Assembly: GCA_937925755.1 (NCBI GenBank)
Contig: CALAMX010000009.1
Coordinates: 1-9,667 of the forward strand
Direction: 5' to 3'
Length of the DNA stretch: 9,667 bases
Source of the DNA: an uncultured Burkholderiales bacterium
GTDB lineage: Bacteria; Pseudomonadota; Gammaproteobacteria; Burkholderiales; Thiobacillaceae
Below are positions 1 through 8,163 of the stretch, piece by piece; position 1 is the stretch's first letter; each line of letters starts with the position of its first letter. The notes below the pieces were generated by a model. That model made no database searches. It had not been told where the DNA came from and worked only from the letters and a program-made list of their open reading frames with translations. The translations under genes and the position numbers were made by a program.

Positions 1-890
1 AGCGGCTGGTTGACCACCAACACATCCCCCACCGACTCCGCCAGCACGTGCTTGGTCACGCTGCCGAGCAGCAGCTCCTCTAGCATGCCCTGGCCGTGTT
101 TGCCCAGCACGATCAGGTCGCAGTCGTGTTCCAGTTCCTGCGCCAGGATCATGCGGGCAGCCTCGCCATGCTGGACACGCAGGTGGACCTGCACGGCCTT
201 GAGGCCGGCGGCGGCCGTGAGCGCCTGCAATCTGGCCAGGGCATCGCTGCGAGCAGTGGCGAGATAGCGTCCGAGCGTTTCCTCCTCGACCCCGGCGTAG
301 CGCAGCTTGGATTCGAACGGAGCCTCGAAGGCGTGGAATAGGATCAGTTCCGCCCCGGGCGCTGTGGCCTGGGCGAGGCGCAAGACCTCGACCGACCGAG
401 GTGAGAAGTCCACCGGGACCAGCACCCGCCGATAGGCCTCGTGCGGCGTCTGTTTGACCACCAACATGGGCCTTGAAGTGCGGCGGAGGAGGCGTTCTGC
501 GGTGGTGCCGATCAGCAGCCTACCCAAGAAGCCCTCCCCACGGGCGCCGACGACGATGAGACTGGCGTCTAGGGCATCGGCCTCATCCAGGATAGCGGCC
601 AGTACGCGCCCGGCGGACAGGCGCAGGCTGGCGCTCACACCGTGTTTTTGCCCGAGCTCATCGGCCAGCTGGCCGAGGGCCTCGCGCGCCGTATCGAGCA
701 GGCGCTGCTCGACCGCCGCGGCGGTCCCGCCCAGGAGGGTGCGGAGCTCATCCAACGCCCCCTGGTTGATGACGTGTAACAGGGTAAGCTCGGCACCCGT
801 CACGCCGGCAATGTGATAGGCGCGCGCCACCGCGTGGCGGGCGGGGGCGGAGAGGTCGGTGGCCGCAAGGATCCGCTTGAGTATCGTCAT
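1..890 (-). CDS. Tandem-domain universal stress protein (UspA family), C-terminus cut by window edge
   Basis: The reading frame opens with ATG at 890 (MTILKRILAATDLS) and runs without a stop to the left edge, giving 296 complete codons. It contains two Usp domains in tandem, about residues 1-147 and 153-296. Each starts with a beta strand and an acidic ATP-site residue (KRILAATD; RRVLVPVD). Each ends with the family's nucleotide-binding signature G-2x-G-9x-G-[S/T]: G115, G118, G128-T129 in the first and G263, G266, G276-S277 in the second. Both domains therefore look able to bind ATP. The last readable residues (DVLVVNQP) are the usual C-terminal strand, so only a few residues should be missing. 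GGAGG lies at 895-899, five bases ahead of the start, which supports this start. The gene begins 15 bp after the Kef-like antiporter stop, so the two are almost certainly co-transcribed. Family members are cytoplasmic and respond to starvation, redox or energy stress. The specific role here is unknown. Confidence 0.93.
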   Translation of the reverse strand, partial: MTILKRILAATDLSAPARHAVARAYHIAGVTGAELTLLHVINQGALDELRTLLGGTAAAVEQRLLDTAREALGQLADELGQKHGVSASLRLSAGRVLAAILDEADALDASLIVVGARGEGFLGRLLIGTTAERLLRRTSRPMLVVKQTPHEAYRRVLVPVDFSPRSVEVLRLAQATAPGAELILFHAFEAPFESKLRYAGVEEETLGRYLATARSDALARLQALTAAAGLKAVQVHLRVQHGEAARMILAQELEHDCDLIVLGKHGQGMLEELLLGSVTKHVLAESVGDVLVVNQP

Positions 891-894
891 ATCG

Positions 895-899
895 CCTCC
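895..899 (-). promoter_or_regulatory. Shine-Dalgarno of the universal stress protein gene
   Basis: GGAGG on the minus strand, five bases (GCGAT, with the final bases next to ATG) ahead of the start at 890. It lies in the 15-bp gap after the antiporter stop, consistent with translation from one shared message. Confidence 0.75.
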
Positions 900-905
900 G
901 ATCGG

Positions 906-2627
906 TCAGGCCGGTTGGCTCGTGCCCGGCACCTGGGAATGGCCGCCCGCAAGGCCCTCCGCGGGTGCCGCGGCGTTATCCCGGTCGCCGGCGCGACCCA
1001 GCAGGGCGGTGAGGTGCTCCACGGTGAAATCCACCGCGTCGCGGAAGGGGTACAGCACGGTGGGAGCACCAGAGCGCTTGAGTGCCGTGCCCTGCGCTTC
1101 GTCACGTGCCACTACAGCGACCTCGCCACCGTAACCGCGTTCGGCCAGGGCATGCAAGAGCATGCGGTTGGATTCGAGATCCGGCAGGGTGCTCACGACC
1201 CAGGGAACGTCTGCGAGCGGCAGGCTCTCCAGGAAGTCCGGGTCTTGGCCGTCGCCGAAGCGGACGGCGAGCCCCTGGCGGCGCAGCCGCCGCACCGTTT
1301 CGGGATCGAAATCGACGCCGAGGACGCCAACGCCCATCTCGGCAAGGCGGCGCGCCAGGCGCTCGCCATAACGACCGAGCCCGAAGACCACCACGTCCGG
1401 ACGTGGGGTGCCGTGCGCCTGGCGCTCGACAGCGAGTTCGCGATGGGGGCGGCGGCGTTCGAACACGCCGAGCCAGGGTGCCAGGCGTTCGTAGAGGGGG
1501 TGGGAATAGAGGATCATGTAGGTGGAAAGGGCGATGGTCGCCATACCCACCAGGGTGGTGAGCCCCAGGGCCTCCATGCCAACATGACCGAGGTTGATAC
1601 CCATGGCGACGAAGACGATGGAGAACTCGCTGATCTGGGCGACCGTGAGGCCGGCGAGGAAGCCGGTGCGCTTACGATAGCCCATCCAGCCCATGATGGC
1701 CATGACGATGAGAGGGTTGCCGATCAGCACGAAGGCCGACAGGATGACCGCAGGCCAGACCTCCCCGCCCAGGGTGGAGAAGTCGAGCTTGGCCCCCAGG
1801 TCGATGAAGAAGAACAGTAACAGGAAGTCGCGGATGCCAGTGAGCCGCGCACCGATGGCGTCGCGGTAGGTCGTGGAGGCGAGCGAGAAACCGGCGAGAA
1901 ACGCCCCCGCCTCCTTGGAGAAGCCGGCCCACTCGCCTAAAGCGGCGAGCCCCGTGCCCCAGGCGATGGCAAAGATGAGCAGGAGCTCCTGCGAGCGGGC
2001 CATGATGCGCGCAAGGCGCGGCAGGATGTAGCGCATGAGCACGAACAGAAACAGCGCCGCCGCCGTCACACGTGCCACGAGCGAGGCGAGCACCGGCCAG
2101 AGGTCGGCCTCGCCCGCCCCGCGCAATGCGCTCATGGCCATCATCGCCACCACCACGGCGATGTCCTGGACGATGAGGAAGCCCACCGCGATGCGGCCGT
2201 GCAGGGTGTCGATCTCGCGCTTGTCGGACAGGAGCTTGACGATGATGATGGTGCTGGAGAAGGTCAGCGCCACCGCCACGTAGAGTGCCTCGAGCCACCC
2301 CTTGCCCAGAGCCAGGATGATGAGGAAACCGAAGAGGATGGTGAAGCCAAGCTGCCCCAGGCCAGTGGCGAGCGCCACCGGGCCGATGAGGCGAACATGT
2401 TGGATATCGAGCTTGAGACCCACCAAGAAGAGCAGCACCGCCACGCCCACCTGGGCGAGCAGATCAATCTGGTCCTCGGCCCTGACCAGACCGAAACCCG
2501 CCGGCCCGACCAGAATGCCCACGGCGATGTAGGCGATGAGGACCGGCTGCTTGAGGCGCACAGCCAGCGCCCCCACGGCCGCGGCGATGAGCAGGAGCAG
2601 GGCGAATTCGCCGAAGGGTTGATGCAT
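906..2627 (-). CDS. CPA2/Kef-type cation:proton antiporter with C-terminal TrkA-N (RCK) domain
   Basis: This is a 573-residue inner-membrane protein. Residues 5-375 are a chain of hydrophobic segments typical of the Na+/H+ exchanger fold (PF00999 type), with QD at 154-155 inside FLIVQDIAVV, as in the KefB/KefC branch of CPA2. Residues 411-525 form a Rossmann-type TrkA-N domain: strand DVVVF, GLGRYG at 416-421, and acidic D439 at the end of strand 2 (GVDFD), which favours NAD(H) binding. KefC of E. coli is about 620 residues, so the C-terminus here is somewhat short and ends in a low-complexity tail (about 548-573). Kef systems exchange K+ for H+ and are gated by nucleotide and, in enterics, glutathione conjugates. 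Whether this protein moves K+ or Na+ cannot be read here. The ATG at 2627 is the only plausible start, because no ATG, GTG or TTG lies between it and the in-frame stop at 2661-2663. No Shine-Dalgarno is visible. The gene lies 113 bp after the P-type ATPase and 15 bp before the Usp gene. Confidence 0.93.
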   Translation of the reverse strand: MHQPFGEFALLLLIAAAVGALAVRLKQPVLIAYIAVGILVGPAGFGLVRAEDQIDLLAQVGVAVLLFLVGLKLDIQHVRLIGPVALATGLGQLGFTILFGFLIILALGKGWLEALYVAVALTFSSTIIIVKLLSDKREIDTLHGRIAVGFLIVQDIAVVVAMMAMSALRGAGEADLWPVLASLVARVTAAALFLFVLMRYILPRLARIMARSQELLLIFAIAWGTGLAALGEWAGFSKEAGAFLAGFSLASTTYRDAIGARLTGIRDFLLLFFFIDLGAKLDFSTLGGEVWPAVILSAFVLIGNPLIVMAIMGWMGYRKRTGFLAGLTVAQISEFSIVFVAMGINLGHVGMEALGLTTLVGMATIALSTYMILYSHPLYERLAPWLGVFERRRPHRELAVERQAHGTPRPDVVVFGLGRYGERLARRLAEMGVGVLGVDFDPETVRRLRRQGLAVRFGDGQDPDFLESLPLADVPWVVSTLPDLESNRMLLHALAERGYGGEVAVVARDEAQGTALKRSGAPTVLYPFRDAVDFTVEHLTALLGRAGDRDNAAAPAEGLAGGHSQVPGTSQPA

Positions 2628-2740
2628 AGGGGTAGCGTCGTTGCCGGTGCTTGAGCAAGATCATGATTCACTTGTACGCTGCGGGCAACCTTGCCGCGGA
2701 GGACAGGGCATGGACACCCGCTGCGGCAGCCGGTGGACAG
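2628..2740. other. 113-bp intergenic gap between ATPase and antiporter genes
   Basis: Read on the minus strand this gap separates the ATPase stop (2743-2741) from the antiporter start (2627). It holds an imperfect GC-rich inverted repeat (GCGGCAA / TTGCCCGC, two bases apart) but no T-run after it, so I see no intrinsic terminator. No convincing -35/-10 pair was found. Read-through from the ATPase gene is possible. Confidence 0.5.
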
Positions 2741-5440
2741 CTACAGGCGTCGCACGACTGCCTTCTCCAGCTCCACCACGAGCAAGACGAACAGGCCGAA
2801 GGCGAGGATGCGCCCCCAGGCCGCCGGGTCGAGCGCAGCGGTGTGGAACAGGGTTTGCATGAGCGGCGCATAGGTGAAGGCAAGCTGCAGTGCAATGAGG
2901 GCAGCGATGGCCACCCAGACCCAGTGGTTGCCCGTCAGCCCCTCCCAGGCGAGCACGGGGTTGACGAGCCGCCGACAGTTGAAGAGATAAAACACCTCGC
3001 CCAGCATCAGCAGGTTGACGGTGGCGGTGCGCGCGACTTCCAGGCTCGCCCCGCGTTCGAGCTCCCACAGGAACAGACCCAGACTGCCGCCGACCAGCAG
3101 GACGGAGACGAAGGCCACACGCCAGAGCATGAAGGGGGTGAGGATGGGCTCCTGCGGCGGGCGCGGCGGCCGGCGCATGACGTCGGCCTCCGCCGGCTCG
3201 AAGGCGAGCGCGAGCGCTAGCGTCACGGCGGTGACCATGTTGACCCAAAGGATCTGCACCGGGGTGATGGGCAGTTCGCTTAGGCCCAGGAGGATGGCCG
3301 CCACCAGCACACCGGCCTGGCCGCCGTTGGTGGGAAGGATGAAGACGATCGCCTTGCGGATGTTGTCGTAGATGCGCCGGCCCTCCTCCACGGCGGCGGC
3401 AATGGTGGCGAAGTTGTCGTCGGCAAGGACGATCTGCCCCGCCTCCTTGGCCGCCTCGGTGCCCTTCATTCCCATGGCCACGCCCACATCGGCGCGTTTC
3501 AGGGCGGGGGCGTCGTTGACCCCGTCGCCGGTCATGGCGACCACCTGGCCTTCGGCCTGCAGGGCCTCGACCAGGCGCAGTTTGTGCTCGGGACTGGCGC
3601 GGGCGAAGATCTCCGTCGCCAAGGCCACACGCCGCAACGCATCCGCATCCATGGCCTCGATCTCGCTGCCGGTGAGGGTGTGGATCTCATCCGCAAGCTT
3701 GAGCTCAGCACCGATGGCACTGGCGGTTGCGGCGTGGTCGCCGGTGATCATCTTCACGCGGATCCCCGCCGCGCGGCAGTCGGCCACGGCCCGGATCGCC
3801 TCCTCACGCGGGGGGTCGGCAATGCCGGCGACCGCGAGCAGGGTGAAATCACCCGCTTCGACATCGGCGAATTCCAGCACGCGCTTGTCCGCCGTGGCGG
3901 GCTTCACCGCCAGGGCGAGCAGGCGCATGCCGCGTGCAGCGATGTCCTGCATGGCGGCCTGCCAGCGCTCCGGCTCAAGGGGTTCATCCCCGGCCGCCAC
4001 GCGCTGCCGGGTGCACAGGGCCAGGACCCGTTCTGGCGCGCCCTTCAATGCGATCCAACCGCGGCCGGTGTGGTCGTGGTGCAGGGTGGCCATAAAGCGG
4101 TGCGCGGATTCGAAGGGGATGACGTCGGTGCGCGGCCAGGCCTCGGCCTCGTACTTCGGGTCCAAGCCGGCCTTGAGCGCCAGGGTCACCAGCGCCCCCT
4201 CGGTGGGGTCGCCATTGAGGCGCCAGGTCTCGCCCTCAGGCTCTAGGCTCGCATCGTTGCAGAGCAAAGCCACACGGGCGATGTCGCGCAAAAGGGGATA
4301 GGCATCGACCGCCGCCTCGCGGCCGTCGAGCTCGAAGCCGCCATGCGGGGCGTAGCCCACACCGGTGACATGGAATTCGTGCTCGGCGGTCAGCAACGCC
4401 TGCACGGTCATCTCGTTGCGAGTGAGGGTGCCAGTCTTATCCGAGCAGATCACCGTGACCGAACCCAAGGCCTCCACCGCCGGCAGCCGCCGCACGATGG
4501 CGCGGCGTCGTGCCATGGCCTGCACGCCCAGGGCCAGGGTGATGGTGAGGATGGCCGGCAGCCCCTCGGGGATGGCGGCCACCGCCAGGCCCACGGCGGC
4601 GAGGAACATCTCGCCCGCCGAGTAGTCGCGCACCAAGGTGCCGAAGGCGAAGGTCAATGCGGCGACGGTCAGGATCACCCAGGTGAGCAGGTAGCCGAAG
4701 TGCTTGAGCTTACGCAGCAGCGGGGTCTCGATTCTCTCGACCTCGGCCAGCATCTGGCTGATGCGGCCGATCTCGGTATGGCGGCCAGTGGCCACCACCA
4801 CGCCGGTGGCCTGGCCGTAGGTGACCAAGGTGCCAGACCAAGCCATGCTAGCACGGTCGCCCAGAGGAGCCGCTGCGGGCACTGGGTCCACCTGTTTTTC
4901 CACGGCCACCGATTCCCCGGTGAGCGCCGCCTCCTCCACCTTGAGGCTCTTGACCTCCAGCAGCCGCAGGTCCGCTGGAACGCGGTCGCCGGAGACGAGA
5001 AATACGATATCCCCCGGCACCAGCTCGGCCGCGTCGATCTCCTGCCGGCGGCCATCCCTGAGCACCTGGGCACGCGGCGAGAGCATGCCGCGGATGGCGG
5101 CCAACGCCTCTTCGGCCTTGCCCTCCTGAATGAAGCCAATCACCGCGTTGATGACCACCACGCCGAGGATCACCAGGCTATCCAGGAAATGGCCCATGAA
5201 CGCGGTGATCAGCGCGGCAGCCAGCAGGACGTAGATCAGCACGTTGTGGAACTGCAGCAAGAAGCGCACGAGCGGCCCGCGCCGTTGAGGCGGCGGTAGC
5301 ACGTTGCGGCCATGCCGCTTAAGTCGCGCCGCCGCCTCGGCGGTGGAAAGGCCCTGTCGCGTGGTCTCAAACGCCTGCAGGACGGCATCGACCGGGCGGT
5401 CATGCCAGGTCGCGGTGGAGTCGGGTCGGTCCGTTGTCAT
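2741..5440 (-). CDS. P-type cation-transporting ATPase, P2 (SERCA/PacL-like) class
   Basis: This 899-residue inner-membrane ATP-driven cation pump carries every hallmark of the P-type family. It has an N-terminal cytoplasmic segment (1-55), the actuator-domain TGES at 174-177, PEGLP at 291-295 in membrane helix 4, and the phosphorylated aspartate D334 in DKTGTLT. KGAPE at 466-470 lies in the nucleotide domain, TGD at 566-568, and GDGVNDAP at 638-645. Six C-terminal membrane helices follow (about 695-890), as in P2 pumps. Length and PEGLP match the Ca2+/Na+,K+/PMA-like group rather than heavy-metal P1B pumps, and there is no metal-binding CxxC N-terminus. The ion is uncertain: helix 5 has N705 but Q708, and helix 6 has N734 and T737 but A738, where SERCA has acidic residues. 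The frame is open up to 5608, but ATG at 5440 (MTTDRPDS) is preferred because AAGGA lies seven bases ahead and the extra 56 residues are unlike the family. It sits between xfp and the Kef-like gene. Confidence 0.95.
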   Translation of the reverse strand: MTTDRPDSTATWHDRPVDAVLQAFETTRQGLSTAEAAARLKRHGRNVLPPPQRRGPLVRFLLQFHNVLIYVLLAAALITAFMGHFLDSLVILGVVVINAVIGFIQEGKAEEALAAIRGMLSPRAQVLRDGRRQEIDAAELVPGDIVFLVSGDRVPADLRLLEVKSLKVEEAALTGESVAVEKQVDPVPAAAPLGDRASMAWSGTLVTYGQATGVVVATGRHTEIGRISQMLAEVERIETPLLRKLKHFGYLLTWVILTVAALTFAFGTLVRDYSAGEMFLAAVGLAVAAIPEGLPAILTITLALGVQAMARRRAIVRRLPAVEALGSVTVICSDKTGTLTRNEMTVQALLTAEHEFHVTGVGYAPHGGFELDGREAAVDAYPLLRDIARVALLCNDASLEPEGETWRLNGDPTEGALVTLALKAGLDPKYEAEAWPRTDVIPFESAHRFMATLHHDHTGRGWIALKGAPERVLALCTRQRVAAGDEPLEPERWQAAMQDIAARGMRLLALAVKPATADKRVLEFADVEAGDFTLLAVAGIADPPREEAIRAVADCRAAGIRVKMITGDHAATASAIGAELKLADEIHTLTGSEIEAMDADALRRVALATEIFARASPEHKLRLVEALQAEGQVVAMTGDGVNDAPALKRADVGVAMGMKGTEAAKEAGQIVLADDNFATIAAAVEEGRRIYDNIRKAIVFILPTNGGQAGVLVAAILLGLSELPITPVQILWVNMVTAVTLALALAFEPAEADVMRRPPRPPQEPILTPFMLWRVAFVSVLLVGGSLGLFLWELERGASLEVARTATVNLLMLGEVFYLFNCRRLVNPVLAWEGLTGNHWVWVAIAALIALQLAFTYAPLMQTLFHTAALDPAAWGRILAFGLFVLLVVELEKAVVRRL

Positions 5441-5447
5441 CGCAGGG

Positions 5448-5452
5448 TCCTT
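5448..5452 (-). promoter_or_regulatory. Shine-Dalgarno that fixes the ATPase start
   Basis: AAGGA on the minus strand, seven bases ahead of ATG 5440. It selects this start over the ATG at 5608, whose extension would read through intergenic-looking sequence. Confidence 0.7.
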
Positions 5453-5468
5453 GGTGCGGTTTTTATTT

Positions 5469-5515
5469 TGTGACAAAAAGACAGGGATGGCATTCCCGCA
5501 CTGTTCCATGTCACA
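5469..5515. repeat. Inverted repeat TGTGACA / TGTCACA upstream of the ATPase gene
   Basis: TGTGACA at 5469-5475 and TGTCACA at 5509-5515 are perfect inverted 7-mers, 33 bp apart, in the leader of the ATPase gene beside an A/T-rich patch (5461-5480) that stands out from the GC-rich surroundings. It could be a stem or paired operator half-sites. TGTGA-N6-TCACA is the CRP-type arrangement, but the spacing here does not match it. No confident -35/-10 was found. Confidence 0.3.
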
Positions 5516-5535
5516 GCCGCACGGAGTCGCTGCGT

Positions 5536-5566
5536 GAAGGAGCGATACCCGTCGCGACTGTCGTGC
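5536..5566. repeat. Degenerate REP-like element between xfp and the ATPase gene
   Basis: Positions 5536-5558 align without gaps to the 23-bp REP of the right-hand array (17 of 23 identical). Most of the differences fall in the loop region (TACCC where the REP has CGAAA). The last eight bases, GTCGCGAC, are self-complementary and also begin an inverted partial copy: 5551-5564 (GTCGCGACTGTCGT) is identical to the first 14 bases of the copies at 9124 and 9415. It looks like a decayed, overlapping forward/inverse REP pair, though chance similarity in GC-rich DNA is possible. Confidence 0.45.
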
Positions 5567-5604
5567 CTCGCGCCTTTGAGCCTTCTCGCGCGGGCCGACC
5601 CCGT

Positions 5605-7974
5605 TCAAAGAGGCCAGTGCCAGTCGGCCAGCTCAGGCGGATCGATCCCATGCGCATGAGCGTAACGCACGCAGTCGATGCGCCGGTCGCGCAAGGACTC
5701 CTTCACGTGCGCCCCGCGCACGCGCAGGGCCGGCACCCGGTCGATGGCGTCGATGGCCAGGCTGAAGCGGTCGATCTCGTTTTCGATGGCCAGTTCCAGC
5801 GGCGTGTTGATGCTGCCCTTTTCCTTGTAACCGCGCACGTGCAGGTTGCGGTGGTTGGTGCGCCGGTAACTCAAACGGTGGATGAGCCACGGATAACCGT
5901 GGAAATTGAACAGTATGGGCTTGTCCGTGGTGAAAAGGCTGTCAAAGTCGCGATCGGTCAGCCCATGCGGGTGTTCGCTCGGCTGGGTCAGGCAGAAGAG
6001 GTCCACCACGTTGATGAAACGGATCTTCAACTCCGGGAAGTGCTCGCGCAGCAGCGCCGTTGCGGCCAGCGCCTCCTGGGTGGGGATATCGCCGCAGGCG
6101 GCCATCACCAGGTCGGGCTCGGCACCCTGGTCGTTGCTCGCCCAGTCCCAGATGCCGACACCCTTGATGCAATGGCGGATGGCGGCGTCCATGTCCAGAT
6201 ACTGCAGATGGTTCTGCTTGTCGCAGACGATCACGTTGATCCGGTCGTGGCTCTTCAGGCAGTGGTCGGCCACCGCCAGCAGGCAGTTGGCATCTGGCGG
6301 CAGGTAGATGCGGGTGACGCTGGGTCGTTTGTTTACCACCAGGTCGAGGAAGCCCGGGTCCTGGTGGGTGAAGCCGTTGTGGTCCTGGCGCCAGACCGTG
6401 GAGGTGATGAGCAGGTTGATGGAGGCGATGGGGGCGCGCCAGGGGAGTTCTTGGCTGATCGCCAGCCACTTGGCGTGCTGGTTGAACATGGAGTCGATCA
6501 CGTGCACGAAGGCCTCGTAGGTGGCTAGGAAACCATGCCGGCCGGTGAGCACGTAGCCCTCATACCAACCTTCTAGGGTGTGTTCGGAGAGCATCTCCAA
6601 CACCCGGCCATCGGGCGAGAGCGCGCCACCATCGGCGTCCTCCGGCAAGGTCTCGAGTAGCCACAGCTTCTGACTCGCCTCGTACACCGCATCGAGTCGG
6701 TTGGAGGTGGTCTCGTCGGGGCCGAAGATGCGGAAGTTTTCCGGGTTGCGGCGCAGCGTGTCGCGCAGCAGCGCACCGAGGGGGCGGGTGTTCTGGGTGC
6801 GGCTGCGCGCCGGCCGTTCGACCGCGACTGCATAGTCGTGGAAATCAGGCAGCCGCAGGTCGCGCCGTAGCAGCCCGCCATTGGCATGCGGATTGGCGCT
6901 CATGCGCCGGCTGCCCTCCGGGGCGAGCGCGCGGAGTTCCGGTCGCAGACGGCCACTCGCGTCGAACAGCTCCTCCGGGCGATAGCTCCGCAGCCAGGCC
7001 TCCAACTCGCCGATCAGTTCCGGCCGCGCGTGTAGGTTGGCCAGCGGCACCTGATGCGACCGCCAACTGCCTTCCACGCGATGCCCGTCGACCGTCCGCG
7101 GCCCAGTCCAGCCCTTGGGGCTGCGCAGTACGATCATGGGCCAGTGCGCGCGCTGGGCAACGCCGCTCTGACGGGCCTTACGCTGGATGTCGCGGATCTC
7201 GGCGAGGCAGTCCTCTAGCGCGGCGGCCATGGCCTGGTGCATGGCCATGGGTTCCTCACCCTCGACGAAGCGGGGCCGCCAGCCATAGCCAGTGAGCAGT
7301 TGCTCCAGCTCCGCGCGTGGGATGCGGGCGAGCAAAGTGGGATTATTGATCTTGTAGCCGTTTAGGTGCAGGATGGGCAGCACCGCCCCGTCGCGGATGG
7401 GGTTCAAAAACTTGCCCGAATGCCAGCTCGTGGCGAGCGGCCCGGTCTCCGCCTCTCCGTCGCCCACGGCCACGGCGACGATCAGGTCTGGATTGTCGAA
7501 GGCCGCGCCGGTGGCGTGCGAGAGCGAATAACCCAGCTCGCCGCCCTCGTGGATGGAACCCGGCAGCTCCGGCGTGCAGTGGCTGCCGATGCCGCCGGGA
7601 AAAGAGAAGCGGCGGAAGAGTTGGCGCAACCCCTCGGCGTCCTCGCTCACCTCGGGATAGACCTCGGAATAAGTCCCTTCCAAATAGACCGGCGCGATCA
7701 CGCCGGGTGCGCCGTGGCCGGGGCCAGCCAGGAAGATCATGTCGAGGTCGTGCGCGCGGATGAGCCGGTTCAAGTGCGTGTAGATGAAGGCCAGTCCAGG
7801 ACTCGATCCCCAGTGCCCGAGCAGCCGCGGCTTGATGTGCTCAGGTCTTAGCGGCTCGGCAAGCAGCGGGTTGTCGCGCAGATAGATCATGCCAGCGGCG
7901 AGATAATTACAGGCACGCCACCAGGCGTCGAGGCGTTCGAGGGTCGCGGTGTCCAAGGCAGTGATTGCGTGCAT
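5605..7974 (-). CDS. xfp: Xylulose-5-phosphate/fructose-6-phosphate phosphoketolase
   Basis: This 789-residue thiamine-diphosphate enzyme is full length for the family (about 790-800). It cleaves xylulose 5-phosphate (and usually fructose 6-phosphate) with phosphate to give acetyl phosphate plus glyceraldehyde 3-phosphate (or erythrose 4-phosphate) in the cytoplasm. The N-terminal domain holds GHWG (53-56), GPGHG (84-88), the signature EGGELGYSLSHA (143-154) and the ThDP/Mg2+ site GDGEAETG (171-178) followed by N210-N211. SWRSHQVPL (303-311) is also typical. The middle domain holds GPDETTSNRL (418-427), whose glutamate E421 aligns by motif with the cofactor-activating one, and WRQDHNGFTHQDPGF (528-542). 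The C-terminal domain (about 590-789) has RGYKEKGSINTPLELAI near its end. GGGAG six bases ahead of ATG 7974 supports the start. The enzyme is the first gene of the minus-strand set. No acetate kinase is visible here, although acetyl phosphate is normally passed to acetate kinase or phosphotransacetylase, so that partner should lie elsewhere. Confidence 0.97.
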   Translation of the reverse strand: MHAITALDTATLERLDAWWRACNYLAAGMIYLRDNPLLAEPLRPEHIKPRLLGHWGSSPGLAFIYTHLNRLIRAHDLDMIFLAGPGHGAPGVIAPVYLEGTYSEVYPEVSEDAEGLRQLFRRFSFPGGIGSHCTPELPGSIHEGGELGYSLSHATGAAFDNPDLIVAVAVGDGEAETGPLATSWHSGKFLNPIRDGAVLPILHLNGYKINNPTLLARIPRAELEQLLTGYGWRPRFVEGEEPMAMHQAMAAALEDCLAEIRDIQRKARQSGVAQRAHWPMIVLRSPKGWTGPRTVDGHRVEGSWRSHQVPLANLHARPELIGELEAWLRSYRPEELFDASGRLRPELRALAPEGSRRMSANPHANGGLLRRDLRLPDFHDYAVAVERPARSRTQNTRPLGALLRDTLRRNPENFRIFGPDETTSNRLDAVYEASQKLWLLETLPEDADGGALSPDGRVLEMLSEHTLEGWYEGYVLTGRHGFLATYEAFVHVIDSMFNQHAKWLAISQELPWRAPIASINLLITSTVWRQDHNGFTHQDPGFLDLVVNKRPSVTRIYLPPDANCLLAVADHCLKSHDRINVIVCDKQNHLQYLDMDAAIRHCIKGVGIWDWASNDQGAEPDLVMAACGDIPTQEALAATALLREHFPELKIRFINVVDLFCLTQPSEHPHGLTDRDFDSLFTTDKPILFNFHGYPWLIHRLSYRRTNHRNLHVRGYKEKGSINTPLELAIENEIDRFSLAIDAIDRVPALRVRGAHVKESLRDRRIDCVRYAHAHGIDPPELADWHWPL

Positions 7975-7980
7975 GGGTCT

Positions 7981-7985
7981 CTCCC
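7981..7985 (-). promoter_or_regulatory. Shine-Dalgarno of xfp
   Basis: GGGAG on the minus strand, six bases ahead of the xfp ATG at 7974. Upstream (7986-8100) I found no convincing sigma-70 promoter. Confidence 0.7.
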
Positions 7986-8071
7986 AGAAAGAAGGCCTCC
8001 CAGTCTAACGGGTGTCCGTGACAATACCATCGCGCACTCGGCCAGATGACCTGCGACCATCAAGGACGACT

Positions 8072-8091
8072 CTGGGACTCTAGGAGTCCAG
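8072..8091. repeat. Short hairpin with a TAG loop
   Basis: CTGGGACTC (8072-8080) pairs with GAGTCCAG (8084-8091) around a TAG loop, with one bulged G. No T-run follows on either strand, so it is not a classical intrinsic terminator. It lies about 100 bp upstream of the xfp start. Confidence 0.4.
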
Positions 8092-8163
8092 GCTCTAGCG
8101 GTGCGATGCCTAGGGAAGCTCTGCCTAACTGGCTGCGCGGGCGCATCGCTGCCTGACGCGGTC

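Noticed and set aside
813..1820. 335-codon open frame on the plus strand
   Set aside because: It lies antisense to the Kef-like antiporter, with no recognisable motifs and a charged, His/Gly-rich composition typical of the reverse of GC-rich membrane genes.
4343..5299. 318-codon open frame on the plus strand
   Set aside because: Fully antisense to the P-type ATPase, whose catalytic motifs prove the minus-strand frame.
5469..5515. CRP/FNR-type binding site
   Set aside because: The half-sites look right, but they are 33 bp apart where six or four bp are required.
5441..5604. Intrinsic terminator after xfp
   Set aside because: On the minus strand a GGGA/TCCC stem (5484-5497) is followed by a short T-run (TCTTTTT), but a four-base-pair stem is too weak to call.
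5441..5608. Longer ATPase start at ATG 5608
   Set aside because: It would add 56 residues unlike the family, has no good Shine-Dalgarno, and reads across the REP-like element. ATG 5440 has AAGGA at ideal spacing.
5434..6528. 364-codon open frame on the plus strand
   Set aside because: Antisense to phosphoketolase and its downstream gap. No family resemblance.
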